A stretch of DNA of 64,000 nt from Branchiostoma floridae (taxonomy: Eukaryota > Chordata > Leptocardii > Amphioxiformes > Branchiostomatidae): positions 3,395,703-3,459,702 of the forward strand of contig NC_049992.1 in assembly GCF_000003815.2 (NCBI RefSeq). The letters run 5' to 3'. Below, piece by piece: positions 31,982 to 43,923 of the stretch. Below the pieces are notes generated by a model that made no database searches, was not told the DNA's origin, and saw only the letters and a list, made by a program, of their open reading frames with translations. The stretch's first letter is position 1, and each line of letters opens with the position of its first letter. Position numbers and translations under genes: made by a program.

Positions 31982-33189
31982 CATTCCGTGACAAGGCTGA
32001 CGGAGTCGGCTGAAAATTTGGGGTAAGTCCCAATTTAACTTGGTGTTGGTTACGTAAAGTTTAGTCTTTTCCACAATGTCATTTACCAACACAGATGAAC
32101 TTTCATGCTAAGGTTTCATCAAGTCGTAATAAATCTATCAGTATATATCATTACATAAACATATGTACATGGTACAAAACATACATGTATACTAGTAGAG
32201 CAAAAGCTCAGTTGAGTGAAAGCTCAGTTGACTGCAAAGGTTCTCTATCTGGAGCTGTGAAAGAATAGTTAGCACTTAGAAAGTGATGCAACCTTTCAAG
32301 GCTTGAACAACGGACACGTTTCAGAGACATCAGTTAACAAGCGTCAAGCAAGTTTTCTTTTTTCGTGGCAATATATAATGTTTACTTATTACAACACTGT
32401 TGTATATCACTGCCAAAGTGATAGCGTTGGGATTTCTTTTATTCATATTGTAGATCTATACGTTCTCTGCTTTTATCTTTGGTAAGACCATGCTGATTTG
32501 ATATACGGATTACGTACACATGTATGACACCAAAGCTGATATGAGCATGCAAAAAGAAACGTCAGCAAAAAACAAAAGTTGCCTTATAAAATTTAAGTTG
32601 TCAGGAACGTTGAATAATTTAATGGTTGTAGCTCTAATATGGTACACAAAACAGAAGATTCTTATATTTGTTCTTTCACATCTTTGACTGATCTTTGCCA
32701 TGCATAAGTGTCCATTTTGCATATTTTTGGCAACTTTTGGCATATATTTGCTCCTTACGCAGCTGCTTTGTATGATTTACAGTACGGTCAATTTTTTTTC
32801 GAAACTGATGAAAATTGATGTGGGCTTGGATGGCATCCATATCATCAAATCAACATGGCCTACGATGCATACAAAGTGATTGACAATACAAGGCAAACTC
32901 GCACATCTGCTTAGAGATTACTTCCAGACACCTTAAAGACACCAGGAATACGACTCCTGAGATGCTCCTTAGACCTGAGGTCACGTCTTAAGTCAGAAGT
33001 CGTTAAGACTTAGCACGACTTCCTGTTTTCACACCTTGGAACAGCGTGTTCCCTACAGTTGAGGGACTGGGAAGTAGATTAATGCTGACGTGTACCATAT
33101 ACATGGCCTAGTTCTACACTGGGCCGGTAACACTACACCTCTAGCGCCCTGCAATGCACTTGGAAGGAAACAAGGGTCTTAAAGCATAC

Positions 33190-33431
33190 AACACGGGAGT
33201 CATACACCAAATACTAGCAGTTACTCAAGCAACTGGATATGATTTTGGAAACGGTAATATGTTTAAGGTACGATTTTACTCCCTGTCGTCAGTGAAAAGA
33301 TAGTGGATGCTACCTGAAACTTCTCACCGTTTCCAAAGTCATATCCAGTTGCTTGAAGCCTTGAGTAACTGGTGGCTTTTTGGTGTAAGTTAATACCTCG
33401 ATGCCTTCATCGACGTAACACGGGAGTCATA
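33190..33431. mobile_element. Fold-back element flanked by 15-base direct repeats
   Basis: Arms (about 33204-33255 and 33333-33386) share ACTCAAGCAACTGGATATGA and GTTTCCAAA words in opposite orientation. The same 15 bases AACACGGGAGTCATA lie on both sides (33190-33204 and 33417-33431). Confidence 0.65.
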
Positions 33432-34025
33432 TTTTGTTAATAACAGGAAGAAGACAGGGAGTACTGCATGATGTTCTTCCTTCTCAATGTGCTATGCATT
33501 TTCGAGCTTTTTTAGTGCATATTTAGATAATAAGATTAAATACATTTCGGAAACCTCAAATTTCTTGAAGCTGCTATTATCGTCCCGCATTTCCTGGATA
33601 AAATCATTTCGTCAATTTTGTCTAGTTCAATGTACTAATGAGATATCAAAACTGGAAGATTCGCTACAGTAGATATGGACGCCACTAGGGGGCCCAAATG
33701 TAATCATTTCCAGTTTTCATCATATCGTACCGACACACCAAATATGAAGATGATCCATCCAGCATTTCTTGAGTTATCTTGTTGAAAGAAAAGATGTCCT
33801 AAATACTAAATAACCTTCATGAAAGTTTCATGGGGGTAATACTTATGCAGCGCCATCTCCACAAAACTAGTGTTGATCAGGCCCTACTAGACTACTCAGG
33901 TTATTGCCTCCCCCCCCCCCCCCCCCCTCATCCGTACAAGCGCTTTTTTTGTTACCACGCACCCTGCCAAAAAGGTTAGTGGCCCAGTACTGGTCTCAAA
34001 ACAAGACGTCCGTGTACCACGTTGT

Positions 34026-34135
34026 TAGCTTGGTATCCAGTCGTAATATAACTCCCGAGTCTCTTCTCTCCTCTTCGTAATTGCGAAGAGGAGAGAAGAG
34101 ACTCGGACTTTATATTACGGCTGGATACCAGGCTA
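34026..34135. mobile_element. Near-perfect palindromic MITE, TAGCCTGG..ACCAG family
   Basis: 110 bases with arms of about 50: TAGCTTGGTATCCAG through GAGTCTCTTCTCTCCTC to a 5-base centre and back. Related ends occur at 44.5, 54.2, 56.3 and 58.7 kb. Confidence 0.85.
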
Positions 34136-36076
34136 CCACATTGTACTCCTAGGAGACGCCTTGACCTACTTCTTATGAAACTGTCGGTCGTCTTACACAA
34201 CCCGACCGACCAGATCCTTGGTGACTTTCACTCGCTTGCAACCTGCTTTCAATCAGCCGTCACAGGGAACATTCTCGCTTGTGTAACCCTGAAACCAAAG
34301 GAAGCAGACGCAAAATGGAATCAGTTAGAAATGTTTGTTATGTAATAAGTGCCAAACTGAGTCTAGACGTGTAGATACGGCAACTTTGGTCAGCTTGGAA
34401 GAAAAATCAGTCCCAGTTCGGTTGTATAACTAAATTGTTCTTTTCAGACTGTTTGTAGAACGTGAACTTCGTCAAGTAGAAAACGTTAATACGTTATATA
34501 CTACCTTTCTAAACATTCATCCTTCTTTCTAGTATTTCTACCCTTCCTCCCGAGTCCCGTCCTTCCTCGTCTCCTTCCATCCCTCGCTCCCGGGGATCCC
34601 TCCTTCTTTTCCCCGTCCTTCATTTAATCTTTCTTTTATTCTTTCTTTCCCTTTGGTCCTATTTATATATAATAGATACGTTTGCTTTGACTTCCTTTAC
34701 ATGCTCCGCAATTTCATCAGTATCAGCATTGGTCGTCAGTATCTAGTCTTACTCACAGGCTTCTTTTCTACACTGATCGTTTGCACACACTCTCACGCGC
34801 CAGATTTGCGGTTTCTAGAAGACGGCATCCCTAGAAAGAATCTCACGTGGCCCAACACTAGCTATAGCGCGAGCCCATTGGCTCAACACTAGCTATAGCG
34901 CGATCCCATTGGCTCAGTTGACCGTGGCCTTGAGCTTGACTGACGGGCTGTCACGGCATGACGTTATCCAGCGTGTCACCAGCATCAACACAGTTGCCAT
35001 GGCACGGTTAATCACACAACGGGTCAACCACGGTCGTTAATTTTCGTAAATTCTTGACATTCGTCGTCTCTCGTCACCTGTTGTGCCTTGCGGTACCGTA
35101 TAAGACTTAACGTTTGATTGCTGTTACTTGTAGGAGAGGGGGTGCCAGTCAGTGAGCATTAGGTCAGCTCTGGTCAAAGGTTTTGCGTTGCGTTTTCTAA
35201 TGGCTACCTACTATGGTTGATACAGAGATATAACTCCGTTTCTTTGACACTGTGTGAAACATACATACAGTACTGATATTTGCATACTGAGATGCTTTAT
35301 CTCCACAGTTAACCTCCGTTTATACCGCTTACTTATTAGTGACATTACTAAAGGATTTAGTACTTTTTTAATCTTACTGTATTTTCTTTATTTTTACACT
35401 CAGTCTTTAACCATCGCCTATTTCATACTTGTTGTAAAAATGAACATGGGACTAGGTGAGGTGAGGTGAGGTAAAAATGTCTGTGCTCTTAGCTTAGTTT
35501 AAAGTCCGTGCTCTTAGCGTATTTCCTAGAGTAGAAGGCATGTCTTGTGTTCTTCTATCACGACAGACATCTCGCACATGTCCCGGATGTACGTTCATTA
35601 CGTACATTCCCGACATTCAGCCCTAGTAGATAATCGTTACACGGTCCATGTGTTCCAATGATTGCCTCCTGATGGTGCCAATATTGATAAACTTTTCTCT
35701 TTTAATGTCCATTTGGGGCCAGAATAGTTGTTTATGTAATCAAAGTTTGCAAAGTAGCATACCTAAAGTAAAAGAAAAAAAATCTATCTCAACTTGAAGA
35801 TGTGAAAATAATTCTTTTATAATTTTCTTTTAGAAATTACCACATATGGAAAGGTGAATGACCCCTACAGGGGTTACTGGAGGGCAAATTATAATCTCCG
35901 AACAGATGTTTGGTGGTAGACCGTGGCATTTTCTGACTGTCACTCGCATTAGTCTCCAGCAGACTTACTACACACTAAGTAGTCTACTTTCAGCCATAAT
36001 ATTCCATTGGATAAATATTGCCTTGGCCCGGGCTTAATTTCCTGGACAGTTATTCATCCTCACTCATTCTACTACT
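34136..36076. other. Intergenic, nothing supported
   Basis: CT-rich stretch at 34,500-34,650 and a short duplicated CACTAGCTATAGCGCGA unit near 34,856-34,900. No gene or element that I can support. Confidence 0.4.
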
Positions 36077-36276
36077 TGTCACATTTACAAACCGGGGCCC
36101 GACCGGGTTGTTTGTGGAATCGACAACAGAAATGTACATGTAAAAAAAAATATATACACAAAGAACGCCTACAACTGTTCTCTTTAGGGCTTGTGTAGTT
36201 TGGTGTCTTCTACATCATATTTTTCGTTCCTGAAAACTGCCCGGCCTGGCCCCGTTTTGGAAATGTGACCTAAGCC
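36077..36276. mobile_element. MITE, GGTCACATTTCC family, copy 1
   Basis: Ends TGTCACATTTACAAACCGGG and GGCCCCGTTTTGGAAATGTG, AT-rich centre. Four members lie between 36 and 61 kb. Confidence 0.75.
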
Positions 36277-36891
36277 TACTTCTATACAATAAAAGGTATT
36301 CAGTCACTCATTCAGTCATTATTTCGCCTACTATGGGGTGAGTGGGTGCCAGAGTTAGAAACACTACGGTCTTTCGCCCCAGCGTCTGCTTGGAAATTAA
36401 GCGAAGCGATTGACCAGGTTCTAAACACTGGATACATATAATGGTACCAATGTTTGTACTTTAACCCTCGGGTGGACACATGTTATGCACAAAACCATTA
36501 ATCAACCTTACAAGTTGTTTATCGCCTTACACATTGTTTATCGCATGGTCAGTTTAGCGTACACAAAGTTTGCGGTCCTAAACAAGCTTCTGCTGACGGA
36601 GTGGCTTGCGATGTGCATGAGACAAGCGGGGAGAACATCAGGCGGACGGAAAATAGCCGAATTTTCAACTTTAAAGTAGACCGGGTAGTAATCTGATGGT
36701 ACCCAGGCTCACGGACTTCTGTAGTCGTACAACACGGGGTGATGTTCCATTTACTGCAAAATCACTTCTTCTCGCTCCTTCTAAGTACCTTCCAATCGGG
36801 TCGTCAGCTCAGATTTCAGCTCCATCCCCTTAAGTTAACGACTTGGAACGGAAATGGTTTATAAGTGGTTTTGCTTTTGTTGTACTATGTA

Positions 36892-36947
36892 AATATTGTA
36901 TTGTATGTATGTGTAAATAACACATACATATAATACAATACAATATT
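36892..36947. repeat. 56-base AT-rich palindrome
   Basis: AATATTGTATTGTATGTATG and its near-complement around a short loop. A potential hairpin or cruciform; origin unknown. Confidence 0.75.
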
Positions 36948-37069
36948 AAAAGTATATGTATCCAGGGCCTCAATGAAAAGCAGTGTCAGTCACTGATGGA
37001 GCTTACCCTGGTAAAAGAACACAGAAATAAATGATAATAAATAAATAGATTTACGCCGCTAAAACGACG

Positions 37070-37550
37070 GGGTCGTGTGGCATAACTGCAGGCCAGGGTG
37101 TTCGTGACAGAACCCAGAGGTTCTGGGTACGAATCTTGTCATGCTACCAATAACTATGGGGCAAAATTGCTCTCGGGAGCATGTTCGAGGACCAAATTTT
37201 TTACCTTCCCGATACCGTAGAAGGCCAAGGGTGAAATTCTCAGGACATGCTAACCTTACTTTGTACTACCAGGAAATCCATACCAAATGACAAATAGATG
37301 TCAAACATAAAAATTCCAACCTTTTAAGAATGATAATTGTGATAAAATTTGGGTGTAGGCCTCCCTACAATCTTGTGGCCTTGGGAATGGCGCTTGACAC
37401 GATTTTTCTCACTGCACCTAGGTGTAAAACGGTTACCTGACTTTGGTTAGGGAGGTAAAGGGCGGTGAAAGGAGAGGGTTGGGCTCTGCCTCCTAATATA
37501 CCGTGGATAACTACGTACCCGCTGCCCCTACGGCCTTAAGAAGTCTTTAC
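37070..37550 (+). mobile_element. tRNA-derived SINE, plus orientation
   Basis: tRNA-like head (GTGGCATAACTGCAGG, then GGTTCTGGGTACGAATC), body, and a block TTCTCACTGCACCTAGGTGT plus GGTTACCTGACTT, matching the minus-strand SINE near 3.1-3.3 kb. Confidence 0.65.
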
Positions 37551-37949
37551 CTACCCTTCACCTTTCCCTGGATTCAGTAGAGAATTTCAAATTTTCCGCG
37601 TAGTCCTTGTATATTTACACTTCATCCTCATTGTCATTGACTGCAAAATCACGTCCTCACGCCTAATCTAATAGCTTCCAAAAGCATCAGCATGCCTTTT
37701 CTGCAAGACATGATCAGCTGATTGCGTGCACTTTTCTTTTATAAGTTTATGTAACCGGGCTTCTCTTCCACCCTTGATGTCAGACTGCCAGGTGAAAAGC
37801 CAAGGTCAAACAACCCGTCTTTACATGGGAGACACGATCACTTGGAGAAACAGGAAAGTAGGGCAGTCGCGTAAGTTTTCCCTCGCGTCGCCAGAATGTT
37901 TTTGTCTGTCAGCACTTCCCTTTGTGACAAGGCATGGAGCCTACACTAA

Positions 37950-38700
37950 AGCTTAAAAACATGGTATCTAGTGTACACTTTTGGACGCCTAAGGAATAGA
38001 CTAAATCACTATAGTAAAAGTGGCCAGGCTTTCACGATCTGCCCTCTTTTGCCTTGTCAGCGCATTTTTCGACCACGCCGAATGACAAGGTTATGACACG
38101 TTAAGCTTTTAGGCATAATATACAATCTATTCTCTACATAGTAGACACTATGGAATAGACTAAATCACTATTATAATAGTAAAAATGACACGTAAAGCTT
38201 TTAGGCATAATATGCAATCTATTCTCTACATAGTAGACACTTATTTTTTCTAATTAAGGAATAGGCGTTCTCTTTATTATTCATCTAAAGGCTGTAACAG
38301 TGAAACTAGAATACCGGGTGGCCACTGTTCTGTCATGTTTTACTTTGTCAGCGCGTTTTACGATTACTAAGTCTGGAAAGGCAACACCAGTAAAGGTTAC
38401 ACATGGTGTTCAACCTACATGTTAGACACTTGGGCATAGCCTGTCTCTGGATCATTCGCCTTAAGGTTATGTAAGATCACTTACAAATAGTGAAAGTGGG
38501 ACGACCACTGTCTTGTTATCATTTGCTTCGTCAGCGCGTTTTTCAACTATTCAGATGCAGAATGACGAGGGGGGGGGGGTCAAGTTTTATTTGGGAGGAA
38601 GTAAAAATAACAAGGCATTGCGACATGAAATCCAGCCTTCATGTTGGACACTTTGGCATAGACTTTCTTTTTATACCTCTTCTTAAACATACTCTAAGGA
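37950..38700. repeat. Degenerate direct repeats
   Basis: TTGTCAGCGCATTTTTCGA-type blocks near 38,055, 38,345 and 38,530, each followed by TAGACACT..GGCATAG. A closer pair repeats GGAATAGACTAAATCACTA and TTTAGGCATAATAT about 110-160 bases apart. Confidence 0.6.
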
Positions 38701-38919
38701 ATTACAAAGCTGAATCTGAGACGAGTTTGTGCGGGACCACCCACAGTGTTGTACATGACTTAGTCTGCAGAACTTTTATGTAGAAGGTTTCCAGCTATAA
38801 AATACACGGCGGTAAAACTCTGTGTGTCCCTAACGCCTACTGATGTGGCCTTGAGCTGGGCTGCTAGACAGGAGAGACAGCATGCTAAAATGGAAGTGCT
38901 GTAGAACCGTGACCTGGGG

Positions 38920-39116
38920 TTGCCTCCATAGCAGGCTCTCTCTCTGGGCCTTATTTCGTCTTTTTTTGCTCACAATACACAGTTACTGGCCATTTCTTTT
39001 TGTACTGGATCGCTTGTACTGCCAGCCCGTAGACAGAAATGGCCAGCCAACGTGTATTGTGAGCAAAAAAAAAAGACGAAAAAAGGCCCAGAGAGCCTGC
39101 TATGGAGGCTAGGCAG
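38920..39116. mobile_element. Long inverted-repeat MITE
   Basis: Arms of about 75 bases: TGCCTCCATAGCAGGCTCTC through TTTTTGCTCACAATACAC and complement. Chance frames on both strands follow from the fold-back. Confidence 0.8.
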
Positions 39117-39550
39117 GTGGCACATAGATTCGAGTTCAATATACCCGCGACCGCAAGTCACAGCCTTTCTGGCTCCTTACATGATTACTTTTACTTAAAA
39201 AAACACATAGAGTATGCAATGGCGTAGAGTCTTCGATTTTTGTGTTTAAAAACACAACTATTCATCTGTCTTTGCGTTTACAACCTCCTTTATGTGTCTT
39301 GAGATGGGAGAAGAAGTTGAATCCGTACATACTAACATGCTAACATACATTAGAATTTGTAGATGTACTAAGATACCACGTTCCTTAGCCTTTTACTTAA
39401 GACCAAAAGCGTAAAATAGAGGTATCCATCCATTCATTTATCATCATAAGAGAAGCTTGTACATGTAGTGCCAATTTGTGAACAACCCTAGAACGATTTC
39501 TCCCTCGCTACACACCACTGCCCCTCATGTTCCTAGCTACATGGCGTTCA

Positions 39551-39790
39551 GGTAGGGTGGTATCTCACTGCGCTTGGGGCACCAGTGCGGCACTGCGGGG
39601 TTCGTTCACTGTGACTCTCCGATTTTTTACAATTTAGATATTACGTAACGTTAATACGTAAAAATATGACTTAGAAGACAACAAAATATACAAAACGTAA
39701 GAAAAATCTCTGAAATTCGTTGAGTATTCTTTCGAACCCCGCAGTGCCGCACCGGTGCCCCAAGTGCAGAGAGATATCACCTTTACCCAT
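39551..39790. mobile_element. MITE with about 50-base terminal repeats
   Basis: GGTAGGGTGGTATCTCACTG through CACTGCGGGGTTCG, with complement ending near 39,788; AT-rich centre of about 120 bases. Confidence 0.8.
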
Positions 39791-40550
39791 TGACGGAGGT
39801 TATGTGACGATCCCCCGAGTCTTACATACCGATAAGAAGTTGTCCTTCTGCCAAGAACCGGTGAAGGAGTTTTGCCTCCCTACCAAACGAAAGGGTCAAG
39901 AGTAAGCCTGGAGTTTGTTTCGCGTCTTGGTTCTTTGTTGAGTTGTCGGGAGAAAGTGTTGTAACTCCTGATCGGAACTCACGACGCGTTCGCCATCAAA
40001 CACAGACCCGCCTTTCTGTCAACAGTGTAGCAAATTTTCTGGCAACATTACCCTAGGTTAATTACACAAAGGTACGTGCAGGCGTTGATAACGCTTTCTC
40101 TGAAACAACCATCCCTCTTTTATACCTCTCCAACTTTATCTTGTGGATGACACACACGTACTCATCGGTTTGTGCCTGCCCTCGGCGATAATCATTGAGA
40201 AACAAGTTGCTTCAAATCATTGTGCACGTACACAATGGCATTTGTCATCCTTTTGTAAAACTATTGCATAGTGACATTTTGCACCCTTAGCAGCTATTAC
40301 CGAATCTGCAATCTTTTTATGTTGACGTATAGTTAAGTTGCATATTCGGTTGTACTGTTGTACGGTTGACTGAGTTTCCCTGGATCTCAGTCTGTTGCGC
40401 CATACCTGTTCCTAGCCCATCGAGGCATGGATGTACAATAAAGGTATTTCAATTATCCTTATTTGTCTTTACATCCCCATGACTTGTGACTACTAGCCGT
40501 AGAGAAAACGCTGACAAAAGTTTTTCCCTTAGCAGTTCTTGGCAGACTTT

Positions 40551-40589
40551 GTGCCATCCAAGTTAATAAAACGCTAACTAGGATAGCAC
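40551..40589. mobile_element. Short GTGCCATCC hairpin
   Basis: GTGCCATCCAAGTT and AACTAGGATAGCAC face each other; same end motif as the element at 41,137-41,210. Confidence 0.4.
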
Positions 40590-41136
40590 CCAGGGTACTT
40601 TGGATATCTGCAGTCGCATCTTTGTTGTTGAATTTGTAAACAAGATCTCTGTAATATATTTGTGATCTGGCTTAGAGAGCCACCAAGATCTTTAGTGGAA
40701 ATCCCCAGAGGTAAAAGAAAAGGAGGCTGTTAAGAAAAGTCCTCGTTGTTGAGAAGGGGCGAAACGGGTCGATAGTTTCGGGCTTTGAATACGTCCCGAC
40801 GAAAGACTGTAGGGAATTTCCGTGACTTAAAATAGCCGAAAGTATGTTTCCCATCAGTTAAAATTTACCTCACATGTCATTTCCTGCACCTTGGCAGTGT
40901 CTGGGGTAGGACCAATTATCGCGAGATTTGTGGCGAGAAATGACGAGAGGTGACAAGGGGCTTGGTAACATGTGGTCAACTTTAGTGGCGATGCCAAAAA
41001 CGTTGTAATATAAGTTGAGAGTGGTTTTCATCACATGAATTATCCGCCCCTTTTTTCCGTTCCGGTGTAAAGTTAACTAACAGTCGTTGGTAACTGGTTT
41101 CCACACTAAGCAGTTCAATTCAAATTAATAGCCTGT

Positions 41137-41210
41137 GTGCCATCCTAGTAAGACGACTCCCATACACTCCATTTAGCGAAGGACCTCGGGAAACTAAACT
41201 AGGGTGGCAC
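41137..41210. mobile_element. Small inverted-repeat element
   Basis: GTGCCATCCTAGTA and ACTAGGGTGGCAC bound 74 bases without coding capacity. Confidence 0.45.
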
Positions 41211-41594
41211 CCAGTCAAACGTCAATCCAGTAATCCAGGCTTACATTATTCACGCAATTTCATGTTGTTCTGGTCTGGTATCACACTTTGCTCTGAGCAA
41301 GTTCACCTTTGAATACTTAGAACAGTTTACGATATGACTACCGGTACTGACGCTGTTTTGTCTTCCAGATTTCTGTACTGAGTATTGCCCTCCTCCCACT
41401 GGTGCGGCTACTCTAACCTGCAATTGTCTCGCATATCATACCCCTTGGTTGAAAGGGTACGAGGTTGTGCCAACTTTTACTGCTCCAGCTGTTTTGTCGT
41501 GCATGTCACGGCATCCCGTGCCAGGACATGGTGTTAGTTGATTTCCCCAGAAATGCGACACATGGTAGAACGACGGCAACGCGCCACTTACTAA

Positions 41595-42145
41595 AAGGCC
41601 ATAAAAACGGCAGCGCGACAGAAGGATGACACACGACAGCCCGATGGAAAGACGACATACGGCAGAACGACGACACCGCGACACTTTAAAGGCGACACAA
41701 GACAGCGCGACAGAAAGGCGATACACGACAGCGTGACACTTGAAGGGCCATAAGCCGGCAACACGACAGAAAGGTGACACACGACAGTGCGACAGACACA
41801 TGGCAGCGCGACAGAAAGGGGACACACGACAGCGTGATAGAAAGGCGACACACAACAGTGCGATAGACACACGGCAGTGCGACAAAAAGGTGACACACGG
41901 CAGCGCGACAGAAACGCGACACACGGAAGCGCGACAGAAATGCGACACAAGGCAGCGCGACAGAAAGGCGAAAAACGACAGTACGGCAGACACACGACAG
42001 CGCGACAGAAATGCGACACACGGCAGCGCGACAGTAAAGCGTCTCACGCCACGAAAGGACGATGTCACCACGACACGAAACGCGACAAATGACTGCGCGA
42101 CAGACAGACGGCACACGGCAGTGCGACAGAAAAGCGACAACAGGA
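41595..42145. repeat. GC-rich CGACA minisatellite
   Basis: About twenty variants of CGCGACAGAAAGGCGACACA alternate with shorter GTGCGACAGACACACGGCA units. The unit (about 26 bases, with 18-19-base variants) lacks stops in all three frames of one strand, so overlapping long frames (up to 258 codons) appear. I do not read these as genes. Confidence 0.9.
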
Positions 42146-42690
42146 CAGGTTCCAGACTGCGTCCTCTTCGTGTCTTTCTGTCATCTCTGCGTGTTCCGTG
42201 ACAGGAAAACACTTGGCAGAGTTGCGAAGTGGAACAAACGCACTGAAACTGGAAAACAAATTAGACCTGATGTACGTGACACATACGTCCTAATCTTGGC
42301 TCTGATACAAGCTCCAAAATAACCCATTAATAAGTTCAAAAGCTACAGTTCCGTAATATTCCCGCTTCTCCCTTGGAGTCCGAAACTTTATACAGAAGAA
42401 ACTGCGATGATCAGGGTTATAGATTTACGGGGGAACAAACGAGTTACTGTTCGGCGTTCCAAGGTCACCGCTTTATGAGTGTCCTGTCAGAACTAGAACT
42501 GCAGTGACTCAGGCAGTGGTACAGTACCAAAAAGGGAACTCGATAGAAAGAAAAAATGAGAAAAGGAAGTGCAAAAGGAACTAGAGATGAGGACAAAGTT
42601 TGTTAAACTTTTCGTACCTGCCATGCGCAGCATCGCAGATGAACATGGCTATGACTATGTAAGAGGGCAAATGTCAGGATGGTAAAGCAC

Positions 42691-42930
42691 AGATAACTAT
42701 GGCAACATGAAGGTAACTATGGCAACATGAAGGTAACTATGGCAATATGAAGGTAACTATGGCAACATGAAGGTAACTATGGCAACATGAAGGTAACTAT
42801 GGCAACATGAAGGTAACTATGGCAACATGAAGGTAGCTATGGTAACATGAAGGTATGGCGACATGAAGGTAACTAAAGCAACTTGAAGGTACAGGTAACT
42901 ATGGGAATAGGTAACTATGGCAACGCCAAT
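42691..42930. repeat. 20-base tandem repeat
   Basis: AAGGTAACTATGGCAACATG repeated about nine times, the first eight almost identical, then decaying to 42,930. Confidence 0.95.
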
Positions 42931-43289
42931 GTTACTGTGACAGCACTAAGTTTACTACGTCGACATGAGAGTAGTAAACATGAGAGGGAAGAATGATGCA
43001 GACGTTACCGAGACGTAACTTGCTCGTTCTTCACGGGAGACGGAGTCAAACCAAGTCCAGATCTCTGACTTGGATTTGAAAAGTAGGTCACGATGTGAAC
43101 TGGTTCCGGTTTGTTGACAAGGTCAAGGTTTTCCCGTACGTGATAAACCCAGGCTGGAGGCAGCTAGGTTTTGACACCGACTTGCGGCACTTATCACTAT
43201 CACGGTCATCTATGAAATAGGTCTGAAAGACTCTGATGACCCTTAGGGCTGACATCCTAGCGCACAGCTCAGCTGTATTCGCTATGACA

Positions 43290-43375
43290 GAGAGATCCCA
43301 CCTGGTGTGTTACGCTATGGGCCGTTTACCGGGAAAGGAGTACAAGCAAACAAACAAACAAACAAACACAAAAAT
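43290..43375 (+). mobile_element. SINE 3' fragment with AAAC tail
   Basis: CCTGGTGTGTTACGCTATGG plus CAAACAAACAAAC tail; matches the 3' end of the SINE at 8.6-8.9 kb, including the tail type. Confidence 0.7.
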
Positions 43376-43619
43376 GGTCACGATTTCTCTTTGCAACGTC
43401 TGCTTGGAGAGTACTCCACTGTATTTATCCGCAATTTGAGAGGAGCACTACCCTCTCATGTCTCAAAACCAGGATAGTAGACTTTGTTTCATTGAGACGC
43501 CACAATGGAAATGCGGTCGATGTCAACCACAGCATAGAATTGTCATGGCCGCAGGACGGTGGACAGTTAGCCAAGGGACCGTCCGTTGTTACCGTAGGAT
43601 TCAAGAGTCAGAGATGGGC

Positions 43620-43823
43620 GTGTTCTCCTCTCCGCCAATCAGATCCCAGGACGCGGGCGTCTTGGCAGCGGGAGAACACCCATCTCGTTCCCAGTATGCT
43701 CTCTCCTCACATCTTTCGACCAATCGGAGCCCGCGTTGAACCTCTCGTCCCCAGCGTGTCGTCCCGGCGTGTTGTCCCCTCACTCCTGCCTGTGGACGTA
43801 CGGAAAGGAGTCGTGCAGGCACG
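43620..43823 (+). promoter_or_regulatory. CpG-rich promoter-like region with two CCAAT boxes
   Basis: CCAAT occurs at 43635-43639 and 43720-43724, with GC-rich, CpG-containing sequence between them and the ATG at 43824. An imperfect inverted pair (GATGGGCGTGTTCTCC and GGAGAACACCCATC) flanks the first CCAAT box. Confidence 0.4.
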
Positions 43824-43923
43824 ATGGCGTCCGGAGGAACGCAGCAGCGGAGACTACGGGCCGTACTGGCGGCCCTGACGGCCCTCAGCACCGTGCAAGC
43901 CACGAGGACACCCCGGCAAGCCG
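43824..43923 (+). CDS. Probable first coding exon of a secreted or membrane protein
   Basis: An ATG in ACGATGGCG opens 33 codons that look like a signal peptide. A short basic N-region (QQRRLR) is followed by a hydrophobic core (AVLAALTALSTV) and a likely cleavage site QA-TRT. The exon ends G|GTAAGTA, a strong donor, in phase 1, which is the common phase for an intron after a signal-peptide exon. A CpG-rich stretch and two CCAAT boxes lie 100-190 bases upstream. I found no convincing downstream exon on this strand in the remaining 20 kb, so the gene would start with an intron of more than 20 kb, or small exons were missed. The protein family cannot be named from this exon. Confidence 0.5.

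Larger units (their letters stand above)
31090..34025. other. 3' flank of ralbp1 and gap surroundings
   Basis: Apart from the exon 16 remnant, the N gap, the fold-back at 33,190-33,431 and an 18-base C run at 33910-33927, I see no supported feature. 33,670-33,860 looks like a dispersed repeat (GACGCCACTAGGGGGCCCA) of unknown class. Confidence 0.4.

Noticed and set aside
37080..37160. tRNA gene candidate
   Set aside because: A- and B-box-like words are present, but it continues into a SINE body and does not fold into a standard cloverleaf by eye; annotated as SINE.
41436..42212. Long Cys/Arg-rich frame (258 codons) and two 142-codon frames on the minus strand
   Set aside because: They are translations of a roughly 26-base minisatellite read in shifted phases; the unit has no stop in three frames, so open frames are expected. 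No start context, splice sites or domain.
42691..42930. CRISPR-like array
   Set aside because: Units are directly adjacent without spacers, and the window is eukaryotic.
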